A DNA stretch of 64,000 nt from an uncultured Pseudomonadota bacterium (GTDB lineage: Bacteria > Pseudomonadota > Gammaproteobacteria > Steroidobacterales > Steroidobacteraceae). Position 1 is the stretch's first letter; each line of letters begins with the position of its first letter. The notes below the pieces were generated by a model that saw only the letters and a list, made by a program, of their open reading frames with translations, did no database searches and was not told where the DNA came from. The stretch spans positions 62,001-126,000 of the forward strand of contig CAIRLC010000017.1 in the NCBI GenBank assembly GCA_903879335.1. The letters are read 5' to 3'. Positions 36,100-45,700 of the stretch are shown piece by piece. The translations under genes and the position numbers were made by a program.

Positions 36100-38196
36100 A
36101 TGACATTAGAGACTGATCCCATTTGGCTTAATCTCTCGCAGTCCAACAGTCATTTTCTACGGCTATTATCGCTACAAGCGATTGATTGGAGAGTGTGGGC
36201 TGCAGAGGCCTTCCAGGCAGCGTCTATCGCCGGTAAACCCGTTTTCTTAGCGATCGGTCACGGAGCCTGCCCATCCAGTCGTGCCATGGCCAAAGGCACT
36301 TTGTCTGACCCCGAGGTCGCCGCCGTACTGAATGATTCATTCATCAGCGTTGCGGTGGACCGCGATGAGCGTCCAGATATAGAGAGAACATATGGATTGG
36401 CATTTCAAGCCCTGACTCAGGAATCGAGCCGCGGACCGCTCTATCTCTTTCTAGATCCCGATGATCAAATTCCCTTCTTTGGAGGAACATTTTTTCCATC
36501 CAAAGGACGCGATGGCGAACTCGCATTCGCCGAAATACTTCGCCGGATCGCCTCCTATTTCACCCCGAATCGCGCCACGATTCGAGAACAGAACGAACAA
36601 TTGATTCGATCAATCGTTGACTCCCTTGAGCGAGCCGACGACGAACCTATGCCGACTCTGGATCTCGTTAACGAGGAGCGCCAGATACTGGAACGGGAAT
36701 TCGACAAGAACAATGGCGGTTTCTCGGGCGCCCCCAAATTGGTGACGCCCCGGCACGCCGAACGACTCCTACGACACTGGGCCGCAAGCCAACACGACCC
36801 CGTCCCGGATCTGCAAGCCCTATTCATGTCGACGCTCACTCTTCTACGGATGGCAGACGGGGGGGTTAGAGACCATGTTTCCGGTGGATTTTTTTCTGAA
36901 TCCACGGATGCCCAATGGTCTGTGCCTCTCTTTGAGAAGCATCTGAGCGATAACGCACTGTTGTTAGCCGCATATGCCCGCGCGGCCATCGCAACGGGGG
37001 AACCGTTATTCGCCAAGACGGCGGCTGCCACCGGCGACTGGTTGCTGCGTGAAATGCGACAGCCCGATGGATTATTCGTACCATCCATCGTGATCGAAAC
37101 AGACCGGGACGCTGTTCTCTACTATCGGTGGGAGCCGCAGCAACTTAAATCGACGCTTGGCGATGACGTCTATCGGATCTTCGCGCAGCATTTTGGTCTC
37201 CATGGCACGCCAAACTTAGGTCAATACGGCTGGAATCTACACGCGCAGATCCCTACCGAGGAGATTGCCCGTCAGGAGCAGTGGCCCAAACAGGACGTCG
37301 AGCACGCGCTCGATTTGGCGTTGGATAAACTCCGACAACAACGCTCCAACGTCAAACCACCGCTATTACCCGTCCAACCCACCATCGCCTCAAACGCCTT
37401 GGCCGTCCGGGGTCTCGCCATTGCCGCTCGCGCGTTAGCGCGGGACGATTTCTATGACGCCGCACTGACTACTTTGGATGCGGTAAGAAATCGCCTGGTC
37501 GAGGCCAACCTGCGGGAATTGCGACGCGACGGACGATCTCAATCCGTAAGCCTTTTCCTGGATGACCATGCATTCTTGCTCGATGGAATTCTCGAACTGT
37601 TGGAGACTCGATGGAGAACGGTCGATCTCGAATTGGCGTGTTCCGTCGCCGAGGCGATCCTGAATCAATTTGAGGATGTGAACTTCGGTGGCCTGTGGTT
37701 CTCGCCACATCAGGCCGAGCCACTGATCGCCAGGCCGAAGTGGTTTGCTGATGACACGTTGCCCTCTGGAAATGGCGTGGCCTGCCGGGCCCTCCAACGC
37801 CTCGGTCGTTTGCTTGGCGAACCGCGATACTTGGCGTCGGCCGAACGCATCCTGCGCGCCGCCACGAAACACATCCGGTTACGACCACCCGCGCATGCAA
37901 CTCTTCTTGATGCGCTTGAGGAGAATATCCGCGCCACGGAGTGCGTCATTCTTCGTGGGCCGACCGAATCGACGTCACTCTGGCAACGGGAACTCGCCCG
38001 CCTATATGCACCTCATCGCATGGTGTTTGCGATCGATGACCCTGAGAGCGTTCTACCGAATTCACTCGGAAAGTGGCCCTGGAGCGACAGCGGTGTTGCC
38101 TATGTCGTCCGATCCGGCGGAGCGACAGCCCAGATTCATAGCCTCTCCGAACTGATACGGGTGCTGCGCGACGGCCTAGATGTCAGCGAAAACTAA
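36100..38196 (+). CDS. DUF255/SSP411 thioredoxin-glycosidase-fold protein with degenerate CxxC
   Basis: 698 residues, the usual size of the YyaL/SPATA20 family: an N-terminal thioredoxin-like domain (about 25-150) and an alpha/alpha-toroid domain resembling N-acylglucosamine 2-epimerases. Family features VAVDRDERPDIE and PFFGGTFFPSKG are present, but the hallmark CHWCHVM is GACPSSRAM, so the second cysteine is lost and thiol-disulfide exchange is unlikely. Function of the family is unknown. Single-gene transcription unit, converging with the HIT gene (4-bp overlap of stops). Confidence 0.85.
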   Translation: MTLETDPIWLNLSQSNSHFLRLLSLQAIDWRVWAAEAFQAASIAGKPVFLAIGHGACPSSRAMAKGTLSDPEVAAVLNDSFISVAVDRDERPDIERTYGLAFQALTQESSRGPLYLFLDPDDQIPFFGGTFFPSKGRDGELAFAEILRRIASYFTPNRATIREQNEQLIRSIVDSLERADDEPMPTLDLVNEERQILEREFDKNNGGFSGAPKLVTPRHAERLLRHWAASQHDPVPDLQALFMSTLTLLRMADGGVRDHVSGGFFSESTDAQWSVPLFEKHLSDNALLLAAYARAAIATGEPLFAKTAAATGDWLLREMRQPDGLFVPSIVIETDRDAVLYYRWEPQQLKSTLGDDVYRIFAQHFGLHGTPNLGQYGWNLHAQIPTEEIARQEQWPKQDVEHALDLALDKLRQQRSNVKPPLLPVQPTIASNALAVRGLAIAARALARDDFYDAALTTLDAVRNRLVEANLRELRRDGRSQSVSLFLDDHAFLLDGILELLETRWRTVDLELACSVAEAILNQFEDVNFGGLWFSPHQAEPLIARPKWFADDTLPSGNGVACRALQRLGRLLGEPRYLASAERILRAATKHIRLRPPAHATLLDALEENIRATECVILRGPTESTSLWQRELARLYAPHRMVFAIDDPESVLPNSLGKWPWSDSGVAYVVRSGGATAQIHSLSELIRVLRDGLDVSEN

Positions 38197-38645
38197 GTCG
38201 GCCCAATCAGGCGGCTTTGGATCGCCCGGCGTAGGCGCGCGATGAGCACATCATGCTTTTCGGGCGAATATTTCGGTGCGAAAGCCCAGTTAAGCGCCCA
38301 TGGCTGGGCAGTGACTTGATCTACGGGCTCATCGAGGCGTCGCGGAAACAGGTGCGCATGCAAGGCCGGCTCCACGTTCCCGAACATTGCATAGTTCACG
38401 CGGACTGCCTCGAACTCCGCCATTAGCGCATCGCCACACGCCGCCATGTCCGTTAAGAACTGGATGCGAGCTTCACCGTTTAATGCATTGAGATCCGGCA
38501 CCACCGGATCCGGCAGCAACAAACAATAACCCTCGATGACCTGCGGATCGCCCAGCACCAACCATCCACTGGGCACCCGGGCGATCTGTGTTGGATCTTG
38601 CCCAGACCGCAGCAACGCAACGCGACGATGTATGGCGGTAGACAT
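38193..38645 (-). CDS. HIT-like (histidine triad) protein
   Basis: 150 residues from ATG 38645. The pattern GYCLLLPDPVVPDLNAL and, at the end of the fold, NVEPALHAHLFPRR resembles the HIT motif HxHxH, with H96 and the catalytic-position H98 kept but the third histidine replaced by Phe100. HIT proteins are nucleotidyl hydrolases or transferases. The last gene of a leftward set with the cytochrome c and the decarboxylase. Substrate unknown. Confidence 0.72.
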   Translation of the reverse strand: MSTAIHRRVALLRSGQDPTQIARVPSGWLVLGDPQVIEGYCLLLPDPVVPDLNALNGEARIQFLTDMAACGDALMAEFEAVRVNYAMFGNVEPALHAHLFPRRLDEPVDQVTAQPWALNWAFAPKYSPEKHDVLIARLRRAIQSRLIGPT

Positions 38646-38687
38646 ACGCCGACTCCTTAACCGATCAAGCAAATAGGTGGCTACAAC

Positions 38688-39110
38688 TCACTTGTCGACA
38701 TGCGCAGCACGCACTTCGGCAACAATGTTGGGCTCAATGGCCAATGCATGGTTACCAAATGAACGACGCACGTAACTCGTGACGGCGGCAGCGTCCGCAT
38801 CAGACAGAAAATTAAATTGGGGCATTGCACCTGCAAACTGTCCGCGCGGCAGGCTGACCGGACGGATGCCGTACATCACCCACCCCAACATTTCCTTGGG
38901 ATCTCCAACAGCGACTGGAGTGCCCGCGAGTGGCGCGTACAATCCTCGAGCGCCTGTCCCGTTCGATTGATGACACGATTGACAGAGGTTTGTGTAGAGC
39001 TGGGCCCCTCGATCGATAGATTCGGGGCCCTTACAGGCTGAACCCGCAAACGCCATTGCAATCAACAGTAAACGCGCTGCCCGAACGACCGCAATTCGCC
39101 AATTACTCAT
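38688..39110 (-). CDS. Monohaem c-type cytochrome lipoprotein
   Basis: 140 residues from ATG 39110. A lipoprotein signal with lipobox GSAC (Cys26), one haem-binding motif C43-QS-C46-H47, and a distal methionine ligand candidate in GAMPQFNFLSD. About the size of alcohol- or nitric-oxide-reductase-type class I cytochromes. Overlaps the decarboxylase gene by 8 bp. It could pass electrons from a periplasmic dehydrogenase; no partner is evident next to it. Confidence 0.85.
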   Translation of the reverse strand: MSNWRIAVVRAARLLLIAMAFAGSACKGPESIDRGAQLYTNLCQSCHQSNGTGARGLYAPLAGTPVAVGDPKEMLGWVMYGIRPVSLPRGQFAGAMPQFNFLSDADAAAVTSYVRRSFGNHALAIEPNIVAEVRAAHVDK

Positions 39111-40281
39111 CGTGCGCCGAGGCCAAGAACTCATTCACGGCCACCACCTTTGCGCGCCGGATGAAGTTGAAATCCGTCGCGCTTGACGACGTGTATGCAC
39201 CCATTGTGCGACCGACAATGACGTCACCGATTTCCAAGAGCGGGAGCTCAATTCCTTCCCTCACGACATCAATACTGTCGCAAGTCGGGCCGGCTAACAC
39301 CGCTTTGACTCGGGATCCATCGTCACGCAATGGGCGAATCACATAATCGGCATGGTCGTACATCTGACCGTTATACGAACCGTACAAGCCGTCATCCAGA
39401 TAGAACCACCAGACGCCGTCTCGCAACGCGCGTCCAACCACCGTCGATAAGCTCGTTCCTGCGGGCGCAACAATGAAGCGCCCAGGTTCGGCGATCAAGC
39501 GCAAGCCGCGGGGCAAAGCCGCCAATGCCGTTCGAATCGGCGCACAAAAGTCGTCGATTGGCATCTGTGGTGTCTGATACTCCACGGGGAACCCCCCGCC
39601 AATATCAAGGACACTAAGCGGATGTCCCGCTTCACGTGCAGCAACAATCAGCTCATTGCATGCCTCGATCGCCTGGACATGCATTTGCGAGTCGGGCGAT
39701 TGAGAACCGACATGGAACGACAAGCCGACCACTTTCACACCCAAACGACGTGCCAAGTCGAGCATGGCCGGTACAGACTCCGGGTCACAGCCAAACTTGC
39801 GGGATAAATCAGCCGCTGCGGCCGGATTTCTAAATGAGACCCGCAGCAAGACCTCTGCGCGAGCACGGTGTCTGACAAATTTTCCGAGTTCGTCAGGATT
39901 GTCGACCACGAAAGTGCGGACGCCAAAACGGATGGCGTCACGGATATCCCCATCACGTTTAATTGGGTGCGTATGGATGCATCGTCGCGGATCTACGCCG
40001 GCACGCCGAACAAGTTCGACTTCGCCGGTGGTCGCCAGGTCGAAAAACCCACCGATATCTTTAAGCGCGGTGACCACGCAGCGTTCAGGCAGCGGCTTCA
40101 AGGCGTAATGCAAATCAACGCCTGGCAACGCCCGCTGCAATGCGTGAAACTGGGCGCGGACGACGTCGCAGTCGACCATGACGAGCGGGGATCCAAAACG
40201 ACCCATCAGTGCCTCCAAGGCACGACGGTCGTAGGGGGCCTCAAGCCTCGGATTTGTCATATCTAGCAACTGTTCAGACAT
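39103..40281 (-). CDS. Type III PLP decarboxylase, probable ornithine decarboxylase
   Basis: 392 residues from ATG 40281. Alanine-racemase-fold (group IV) decarboxylase: PLP lysine K62 in DLHYALKPLPE, the glycine loop SVLDIGGGFPVEY, the phosphate-binding EPGRFIVAPAG and the second-subunit GPTCDSIDVV. The GPTCDS(I)D motif is that of ornithine/lysine decarboxylases rather than DapDC. It should make putrescine (or cadaverine) in the cytosol. The lysine versus ornithine preference cannot be settled from sequence. Confidence 0.85.
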   Translation of the reverse strand: MSEQLLDMTNPRLEAPYDRRALEALMGRFGSPLVMVDCDVVRAQFHALQRALPGVDLHYALKPLPERCVVTALKDIGGFFDLATTGEVELVRRAGVDPRRCIHTHPIKRDGDIRDAIRFGVRTFVVDNPDELGKFVRHRARAEVLLRVSFRNPAAAADLSRKFGCDPESVPAMLDLARRLGVKVVGLSFHVGSQSPDSQMHVQAIEACNELIVAAREAGHPLSVLDIGGGFPVEYQTPQMPIDDFCAPIRTALAALPRGLRLIAEPGRFIVAPAGTSLSTVVGRALRDGVWWFYLDDGLYGSYNGQMYDHADYVIRPLRDDGSRVKAVLAGPTCDSIDVVREGIELPLLEIGDVIVGRTMGAYTSSSATDFNFIRRAKVVAVNEFLASAHDE

Positions 40282-40316
40282 GCGGCGTCTCACTGAGCGC
40301 GGTTCGGGCGCGAATT

Positions 40317-41273
40317 CTAGGCCAATTCGCGTCCGGTGTATGCGGCCGCAGATCGCGTAAGCCGATCCCACACCGCTTCCCAGTCCGAATCGGTGGGTGG
40401 CGTCTCAACTAGAATGACGGGTGCTCCAGCCTGATCTAGGGCGCGCAGGTTCGCATACAGATCGTGGCCATATCGCACAGGGTCACTGGCTGCAGTGATC
40501 CAGAGGCCCCGATGTGAGTCTGGCCGAGCGCTGCGCGACAGAACTGCGGCCGCCGGCGGACATCCGTCACGCAAGGTTACGGAATCGATCAAGCGTAACG
40601 GAGTCATCGGCGCATAATGGGAAACTGTGGTGCCCGGGGCACGTGGCGCGTCGATTGGATTGAGTTCGGCAAGCGTACCGATCACCGCCTCAATCTGTGC
40701 CCGACTAAGCCCTCCCGGTCGCAGTAACGTTGGTTTACCGACCAAGCTGACGATGGTTGATTCAAGCCCGATTTCGCAATCACCGCCGTCGAGCGTCAGC
40801 GGCGCCCGGTCACCAAACTCCTGCAACACGTGAGCGGCAAGCGTCGGGCTAATCCGACCGTAACGATTCGCCGACGGCGCAGCGATTCCGCCACGGAACG
40901 CCTCCAATAGACGACGGGCAACCGGATGTGACGGCACCCGCAGACCGACACTGTCCTGACCACCGGTCACTGCGAGCGGTACATGACTGGCCCGCGGCAA
41001 AATCAACGTGAGTGGCCCAGGCCAGAATTGAGCCGTCAATTGCCATGCCGTTGCTGGTATGTGCGCGGCCCAGTTTTCGATTTGCTCTACATTCGCCAAA
41101 TGAACAATGACCGGATGGTTCGACGGACGACCTTTTAGCGCATAAATTTTTGCGATCGCCTCGGGATTTGCAGCGTCGGCTCCAAGCCCGTACACAGTTT
41201 CAGTTGGAAAGGCCACAAGCTCGCCCTGACGCAATAACTCGCAAGCCCGCTGAATGTCTCGGGAATCGCTCAT
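40317..41273 (-). CDS. tsaC: Threonylcarbamoyl-AMP synthase, Sua5-type
   Basis: 318 residues, so the long Sua5 form: an N-terminal YrdC domain (FPTETVYGLGADA, KGRPSNHPVIVHL) of about 200 residues plus a C-terminal Sua5 domain joined through APRAPGTTVSHYAPMTPL. First step of t6A37 modification of ANN-decoding tRNAs. Most gammaproteobacteria use the short TsaC, so the long form is slightly unusual for the class. Confidence 0.93.
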   Translation of the reverse strand: MSDSRDIQRACELLRQGELVAFPTETVYGLGADAANPEAIAKIYALKGRPSNHPVIVHLANVEQIENWAAHIPATAWQLTAQFWPGPLTLILPRASHVPLAVTGGQDSVGLRVPSHPVARRLLEAFRGGIAAPSANRYGRISPTLAAHVLQEFGDRAPLTLDGGDCEIGLESTIVSLVGKPTLLRPGGLSRAQIEAVIGTLAELNPIDAPRAPGTTVSHYAPMTPLRLIDSVTLRDGCPPAAAVLSRSARPDSHRGLWITAASDPVRYGHDLYANLRALDQAGAPVILVETPPTDSDWEAVWDRLTRSAAAYTGRELA

Positions 41274-41410
41274 CGCGAAGGCCCCACGCCGGCACGGCGT
41301 CCGCCGTTGACCGCATTGATCTGGCTCTGGAGGTGCACATCCGGGATCGCAATTTTTCGGTTCGCGAGCACTAGCCTCTCCATGTCAAACCATCCGAACG
41401 ATCTCATCAT
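41270..41410 (-). CDS. Possible small ORF before tsaC
   Basis: A 46-codon frame begins with two ATGs at 41410, 30 bp after the htrA-like gene stop, and ends with TGA overlapping the tsaC ATG by 4 bp, the coupling style seen throughout the window. No clear ribosome binding site and no recognisable domain. It may just be open by chance; nothing else occupies this 166-bp gap. Confidence 0.18.
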   Translation of the reverse strand: MMRSFGWFDMERLVLANRKIAIPDVHLQSQINAVNGGRRAGVGPSR

Positions 41411-41439
41411 CGAGCCAAATTCACCCGGTGACAATTCAA

Positions 41440-44289
41440 TCACTGGACAACCTGTCGCTCCCAGCCTGCGGCCGTCTTGCGCCAATCGATGGTGGGCCAA
41501 TAGTCTGTATCTGGCCGAAGGGTGATCACCTCTGACTGCCCATTCCAAGCCACCACTTTGAGCCTCAGCGAGGCTCCATCTGGGCGACCCGTCGCCGATT
41601 TGATGAACGCATCCAGGTCATCGATTTTATGACCATCGACTTCTAGGATACGTAGCCCAGCCCACAGGCCGTAGCGGGTAGCCGGTGAGCCGTAGGTAAA
41701 GAACGCCACAAAAACGCCCTCCGGTGCAATGCCGCGTTGTGCAGCGATAGCCCGATGTGGCGCCTGCAGTGCTGCACCAGCCCACAACACGATACGGTCC
41801 ACATCAGACCCACTCACCGGCGTCGTATCGACATCCACTTCGGCTTCGTGCCCATTACGAAGGATCGTGAGATGCAGTTTAGGCCGCTGACTCGCCGCGT
41901 CTAGTTCACGGTAGCCTGCAACCGGTCGGCCATCAATCGCCAGCAGCAGGTCACCCGACTGGAGGACTCGGGCTGCGGGGGTGCCGGCAACAACCCGTGC
42001 AACACCCATCACTTGCCGGCTGGCGCCATGACTTGACAGCCGTTGAATCCATCCATCATCCAACCCGAGCGTACGAGCGATGGACAAAGGAAGCGGCTGC
42101 AATTCAGCCTCAAGGGAGCGCAAGGTGCGCCCCTCTTTATACGCATCGACCATCTCGGTCACGACTGCAGCCGGAATGCCGAAAGGTTGTTGCTGAGGCT
42201 CTCGACCGGCGTCGATAACAAAGGTGGCCCACAGCGCTCGGATAGCGCCCACTCGATCGACAAGCACGCCGTCGAAATCAGCCGGCGGATTGATCAGCGT
42301 GGCTAAATCGAGGTTGGAATCTCGGAACTCAAGCGAATGAGACAGCGGGAATTGAGCGGGATCGACCGAAGCGACCCGGGTTTGGATAGACGCAAGTCGC
42401 TGATCTCCTCGAAGACCGACCACCCAAACGTCCTCTCCAGGGCGAAGACTGTCCGCAGCGAAACGGGCCGAACGTACGGGAGTATTCCCAAGCAGCGCTG
42501 GATCGTAGGACACCAAGACAAGGTTATGCAGTGGATGTACATAGACGACCTTGGCCGGTACCTCCACAGTACCGCCGAAGGTTAGTCGTACGTCACCAAT
42601 TCCGAGCGGTACCGTGTCACGGTCAGTCACTAACAACCCGCGCTGCGCATCCACGACCACACCCGTGCCGTGATAGCTACGACCGGAAATTCCGGAGACT
42701 AGGAAGGGCGCATCGAAATTCACCATCGCAAGTGACGGAGCGATCCGATCCGCACGCTCATCACTAATCGTTTGAAAGGATGTCGACGCTGAGCGCAGAT
42801 CCACGGGGGTGGGTCCGTCCTTGAGCGCTCGACAAGGCCATTTCCCAATAGCGTCATCGCGGCGACAACGAGTCGCACTGAACCAACGCCGATCAACGCG
42901 GATCGATCGAATCTGCGAGTAGTGGATATCATCAGCCGTGAAAAAACGGACAGTTGCCCGGTCTCCTTGCGCGAGGCCTTCCAGCACCTTTTCAAGATCA
43001 TCCAAGTTCGAAACGGGGTGGCCGTCGAACGACGTAATGACGGCGCCCTTAGGCACCGCAGCCGTACCTAACATGTAACCAGGATTTGCGACATAAATTC
43101 CCCGGATGGGCACATTTAAATGGCGCGCCATCTGATAGGACAACCGGTGTAAAACCGCTTCGCCAACCGTGATGTACTCGTCGGGCGTCAACGCGTGCAG
43201 ATCATCAACCCGAATCTTTCTGTCTATGCGCTCTCCCCCACGCTCGACTTGCACATCTAGCTCTTGCCCGACTGAGTCATCCAGCAATGTCTCTAGGGAC
43301 AAGAACTCGGTGACTAGGCGGCCATTGATACGCACTAAAATATCGCCAGGCGAGAGCACGCCCTCAGCCGATGAGCCCGGCTGAACGTCTCGAATGACGA
43401 GCATCCCAGTCTGCCGCGGAAAAGAGGCGCGCGCCTCGGTCTCAGTCTGCTCAGTTAATCCCAAGCGTCGGAGCTCGTCGTAGGGCGTGTAGGAAAAAAC
43501 CGTCTGTAAGGTGCCTCGAGCCACTGGCTGCCCCGCTTGAATCCGCTTGAGCGCCCGGACCACTCTGTCGAGCGGCAAGTAGAAGCTGGATGCGGCTTGA
43601 CTCGCGCCACCGGCATTTAAAGCAACCGCCCGTCCTCGAACATCCACGACGGGAGATCCGGACGACCCGCCAGACGTGCCGGAAGCCGCTTGGTAGTAGA
43701 ACGTGTTGAAGTCGTTGTACTTGCCTGCCCCATAAGCCGGCGCATCGCGATCTAAGCGTGCCAAGGTCCCTGCCAATATCGACAGCTGCTCGCCGGCATC
43801 ATTGCCAACGACGCGGATCTCCGTCCCAACTTTTGCTGCCTCAGGAGCCAATGCGAGCGCTTGCGGCTTGATGAAATGGAGCTTCTTCGGGTCATACCGA
43901 TAAAAACCAAAATCATGGACCGGATCTCGATAGATCGGGGTTAACTCGACTTCCTCGTGGTTAACGAAGACCGCCCCTGCGGTCACCGGGCCCGGCGTAA
44001 CAACATGCCGATTGGTGAGAATAATGCCTCGTTCAGCATCAACGACAAAACCCGTTGCCTGCGCCGACGCGGCCCACTCGGTATCAAAGGCGCGCGTCAA
44101 ATCGATCTTGATCGCGACCACCGCATTCGCCACATGACCCAACGTTTCAGCCCATTCCGGTCGCTCATCAGCGATGGCAGCACTTGGCGTAGGACCCGAT
44201 TGTCCCATGACCGGTTTAGCGGCCATAGCCACTGAGCAAATCAGTAGAACTGCGGCAGGGATGGACAGTCGAGCTATGCAGCGGATCAT
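41440..44289 (-). CDS. Tandem HtrA-like serine protease/PDZ protein (Nma111/DegP7-like)
   Basis: 949 residues from ATG 44289, with a signal peptide of about 30 residues. First S1C protease domain (about 45-250) has a full triad: H95 (LTNRHVV), D126 (DPVHDFGFY) and S210 (GGSSGSPVVD). It is followed by PDZ domains (about 290-360 and 395-465). A second protease-like domain (about 515-740) has lost the triad: Asp558 in the histidine place, Asn589 in the aspartate place and no serine motif. Two more PDZ domains end the chain. This layout matches eukaryotic Nma111/DegP7 proteins. Thirteen bp downstream of the kinase gene. Confidence 0.88.
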   Translation of the reverse strand: MIRCIARLSIPAAVLLICSVAMAAKPVMGQSGPTPSAAIADERPEWAETLGHVANAVVAIKIDLTRAFDTEWAASAQATGFVVDAERGIILTNRHVVTPGPVTAGAVFVNHEEVELTPIYRDPVHDFGFYRYDPKKLHFIKPQALALAPEAAKVGTEIRVVGNDAGEQLSILAGTLARLDRDAPAYGAGKYNDFNTFYYQAASGTSGGSSGSPVVDVRGRAVALNAGGASQAASSFYLPLDRVVRALKRIQAGQPVARGTLQTVFSYTPYDELRRLGLTEQTETEARASFPRQTGMLVIRDVQPGSSAEGVLSPGDILVRINGRLVTEFLSLETLLDDSVGQELDVQVERGGERIDRKIRVDDLHALTPDEYITVGEAVLHRLSYQMARHLNVPIRGIYVANPGYMLGTAAVPKGAVITSFDGHPVSNLDDLEKVLEGLAQGDRATVRFFTADDIHYSQIRSIRVDRRWFSATRCRRDDAIGKWPCRALKDGPTPVDLRSASTSFQTISDERADRIAPSLAMVNFDAPFLVSGISGRSYHGTGVVVDAQRGLLVTDRDTVPLGIGDVRLTFGGTVEVPAKVVYVHPLHNLVLVSYDPALLGNTPVRSARFAADSLRPGEDVWVVGLRGDQRLASIQTRVASVDPAQFPLSHSLEFRDSNLDLATLINPPADFDGVLVDRVGAIRALWATFVIDAGREPQQQPFGIPAAVVTEMVDAYKEGRTLRSLEAELQPLPLSIARTLGLDDGWIQRLSSHGASRQVMGVARVVAGTPAARVLQSGDLLLAIDGRPVAGYRELDAASQRPKLHLTILRNGHEAEVDVDTTPVSGSDVDRIVLWAGAALQAPHRAIAAQRGIAPEGVFVAFFTYGSPATRYGLWAGLRILEVDGHKIDDLDAFIKSATGRPDGASLRLKVVAWNGQSEVITLRPDTDYWPTIDWRKTAAGWERQVVQ

Positions 44290-44302
44290 CACAAAGCCTC
44301 GC

Positions 44303-45235
44303 TCAGAATCTATAGCCAAACACCGATTCGAATCGATCCTTGATCTCCTCGAGCGTAAATCGGTGATTCTGAGTACCGTGGTGAGCGATCTTGATCGAAC
44401 CAATCAACGAGGCCAGTCGCGCTGTTGTGGGCCAATCAAGCCCATGCGCTAGACCGAAAATTAGACCGGCGCGGTAGGCATCGCCACAGCCGGTTGGATC
44501 AGCGATCCGCTCAGCAGGAACCACTGGGATATCGTGCTTTTCCTGCCCGACGTAAACAATGGAACCCTGAGCGCCGCGGGTGACGACATAGGCACGGCAT
44601 TGCGCAGCAATCTGGGACGGGGTCAACCCGGTCCGTTCCTCAAGCAATTGACCTTCGTAATCATTGACCACCACCCAGTCTGCTTGTTCGACGAAACGGG
44701 ACAATTCAGCGCCATCAAACATCGGCAGCCCTTGTCCAACGTCAAAAATGAACGGAATACCAGCCGCCTTGAAGCCTTCCGCATGGCCAATCATGCCCTC
44801 ACGGCTATCTGGCCCGACTAGACCTATCGTAATTCCCGCGTCTGCCGGAATATTCAAGCTTCCCGACTGTGACATTGCTCCGGGATGAAACGCCGTAATC
44901 TGGTTGTCATCTAAATCCGTCGTGATGAAAGCCTGCGCCGTATAGGTATCAGGGACCACCGATACATGCCGACGGCTGATGCCCCAGCGGTCCATCCATT
45001 GTTCGTAAGTCGCAAAATCTTCGCCAACTGTAGCGAGGATTTCCGAACCCACCCCAAGCTGCGCCAAGTTAAACGCGATATTGCCGGCAACGCCACCGAA
45101 GTTCCGTCGCATCTCGGGCACCAAAAAGGCTACCGATAGCATATGGATGCGGTCTGGCAGGATGTGTTCTTTGAACCGTCCTTTAAAAACCATGACGGTG
45201 TCAAACGCAAGCGAACCACAGAGCATCACGGACAT
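44303..45235 (-). CDS. PfkB-family carbohydrate kinase, adenosine kinase-like
   Basis: 310 residues from ATG 45235. Ribokinase fold: N-terminal GSLAFDTVM, NFGGVAGNIAFNLAQLG substrate lid region, VTRGAQGS and the catalytic DPTGCGDAYRAGLIFG containing the base aspartate. The overall pattern is that of bacterial adenosine kinases found in Xanthomonas relatives. Salvages adenosine, such as that released from S-adenosylhomocysteine. Sugar substrates cannot be excluded. Confidence 0.82.
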   Translation of the reverse strand: MSVMLCGSLAFDTVMVFKGRFKEHILPDRIHMLSVAFLVPEMRRNFGGVAGNIAFNLAQLGVGSEILATVGEDFATYEQWMDRWGISRRHVSVVPDTYTAQAFITTDLDDNQITAFHPGAMSQSGSLNIPADAGITIGLVGPDSREGMIGHAEGFKAAGIPFIFDVGQGLPMFDGAELSRFVEQADWVVVNDYEGQLLEERTGLTPSQIAAQCRAYVVTRGAQGSIVYVGQEKHDIPVVPAERIADPTGCGDAYRAGLIFGLAHGLDWPTTARLASLIGSIKIAHHGTQNHRFTLEEIKDRFESVFGYRF

Positions 45236-45307
45236 AGCAGGCAGCCTCCAATACGCTAGAGGCGCCACGATACCGGCGCGGAACCCTCCACGCCAGCAAA
45301 CTGCCTA

Positions 45308-45700
45308 TTAATGCCCGATGAGGATGAGCAACCAGGAGATTCCCAACAAAATAAAAGCAACAAAGACGGCGGCAGAGCCAAGGTCCTTGGCGAGGCCAGA
45401 GAGCTCGTGGCGCTCCGGACCAATCCGATCAATGGCCGCTTCAATGCCGCTGTTGAGTAGTTCAACGATGAGCACCAACAGCATCGGTCCGATGAGTAGT
45501 ATCCGCTCAACGCCGGTTTGGCCAAACCAAAGTGCAGCTGGGATCACAACGAGCGCCATCAAGCACTCCTGCCTGAACGCAGCCTCCTCTCGCCAACACC
45601 CAACGAGCCCTTTGCCCGTATTGCCGAACGCCTTGAGCAGGCGGCTGATTCCAGTGGGTTTTATTCCCGGGCGAATTGAGTGCGTGGGATGGCTAGTCAT
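45308..45700 (-). CDS. dgkA: Diacylglycerol kinase DgkA
   Basis: 130 residues, three membrane segments. Recycles diacylglycerol to phosphatidate. The signature VELLNSGIEAAIDRIGPERHELSGLAKDLGSAAV is complete, with REEAAFRQE at the N terminus. Its ATG overlaps, as TAATG, the end of an open frame that belongs to a stretch of coding-like sequence upstream (see 45700-45992). Confidence 0.95.
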   Translation of the reverse strand: MTSHPTHSIRPGIKPTGISRLLKAFGNTGKGLVGCWREEAAFRQECLMALVVIPAALWFGQTGVERILLIGPMLLVLIVELLNSGIEAAIDRIGPERHELSGLAKDLGSAAVFVAFILLGISWLLILIGH

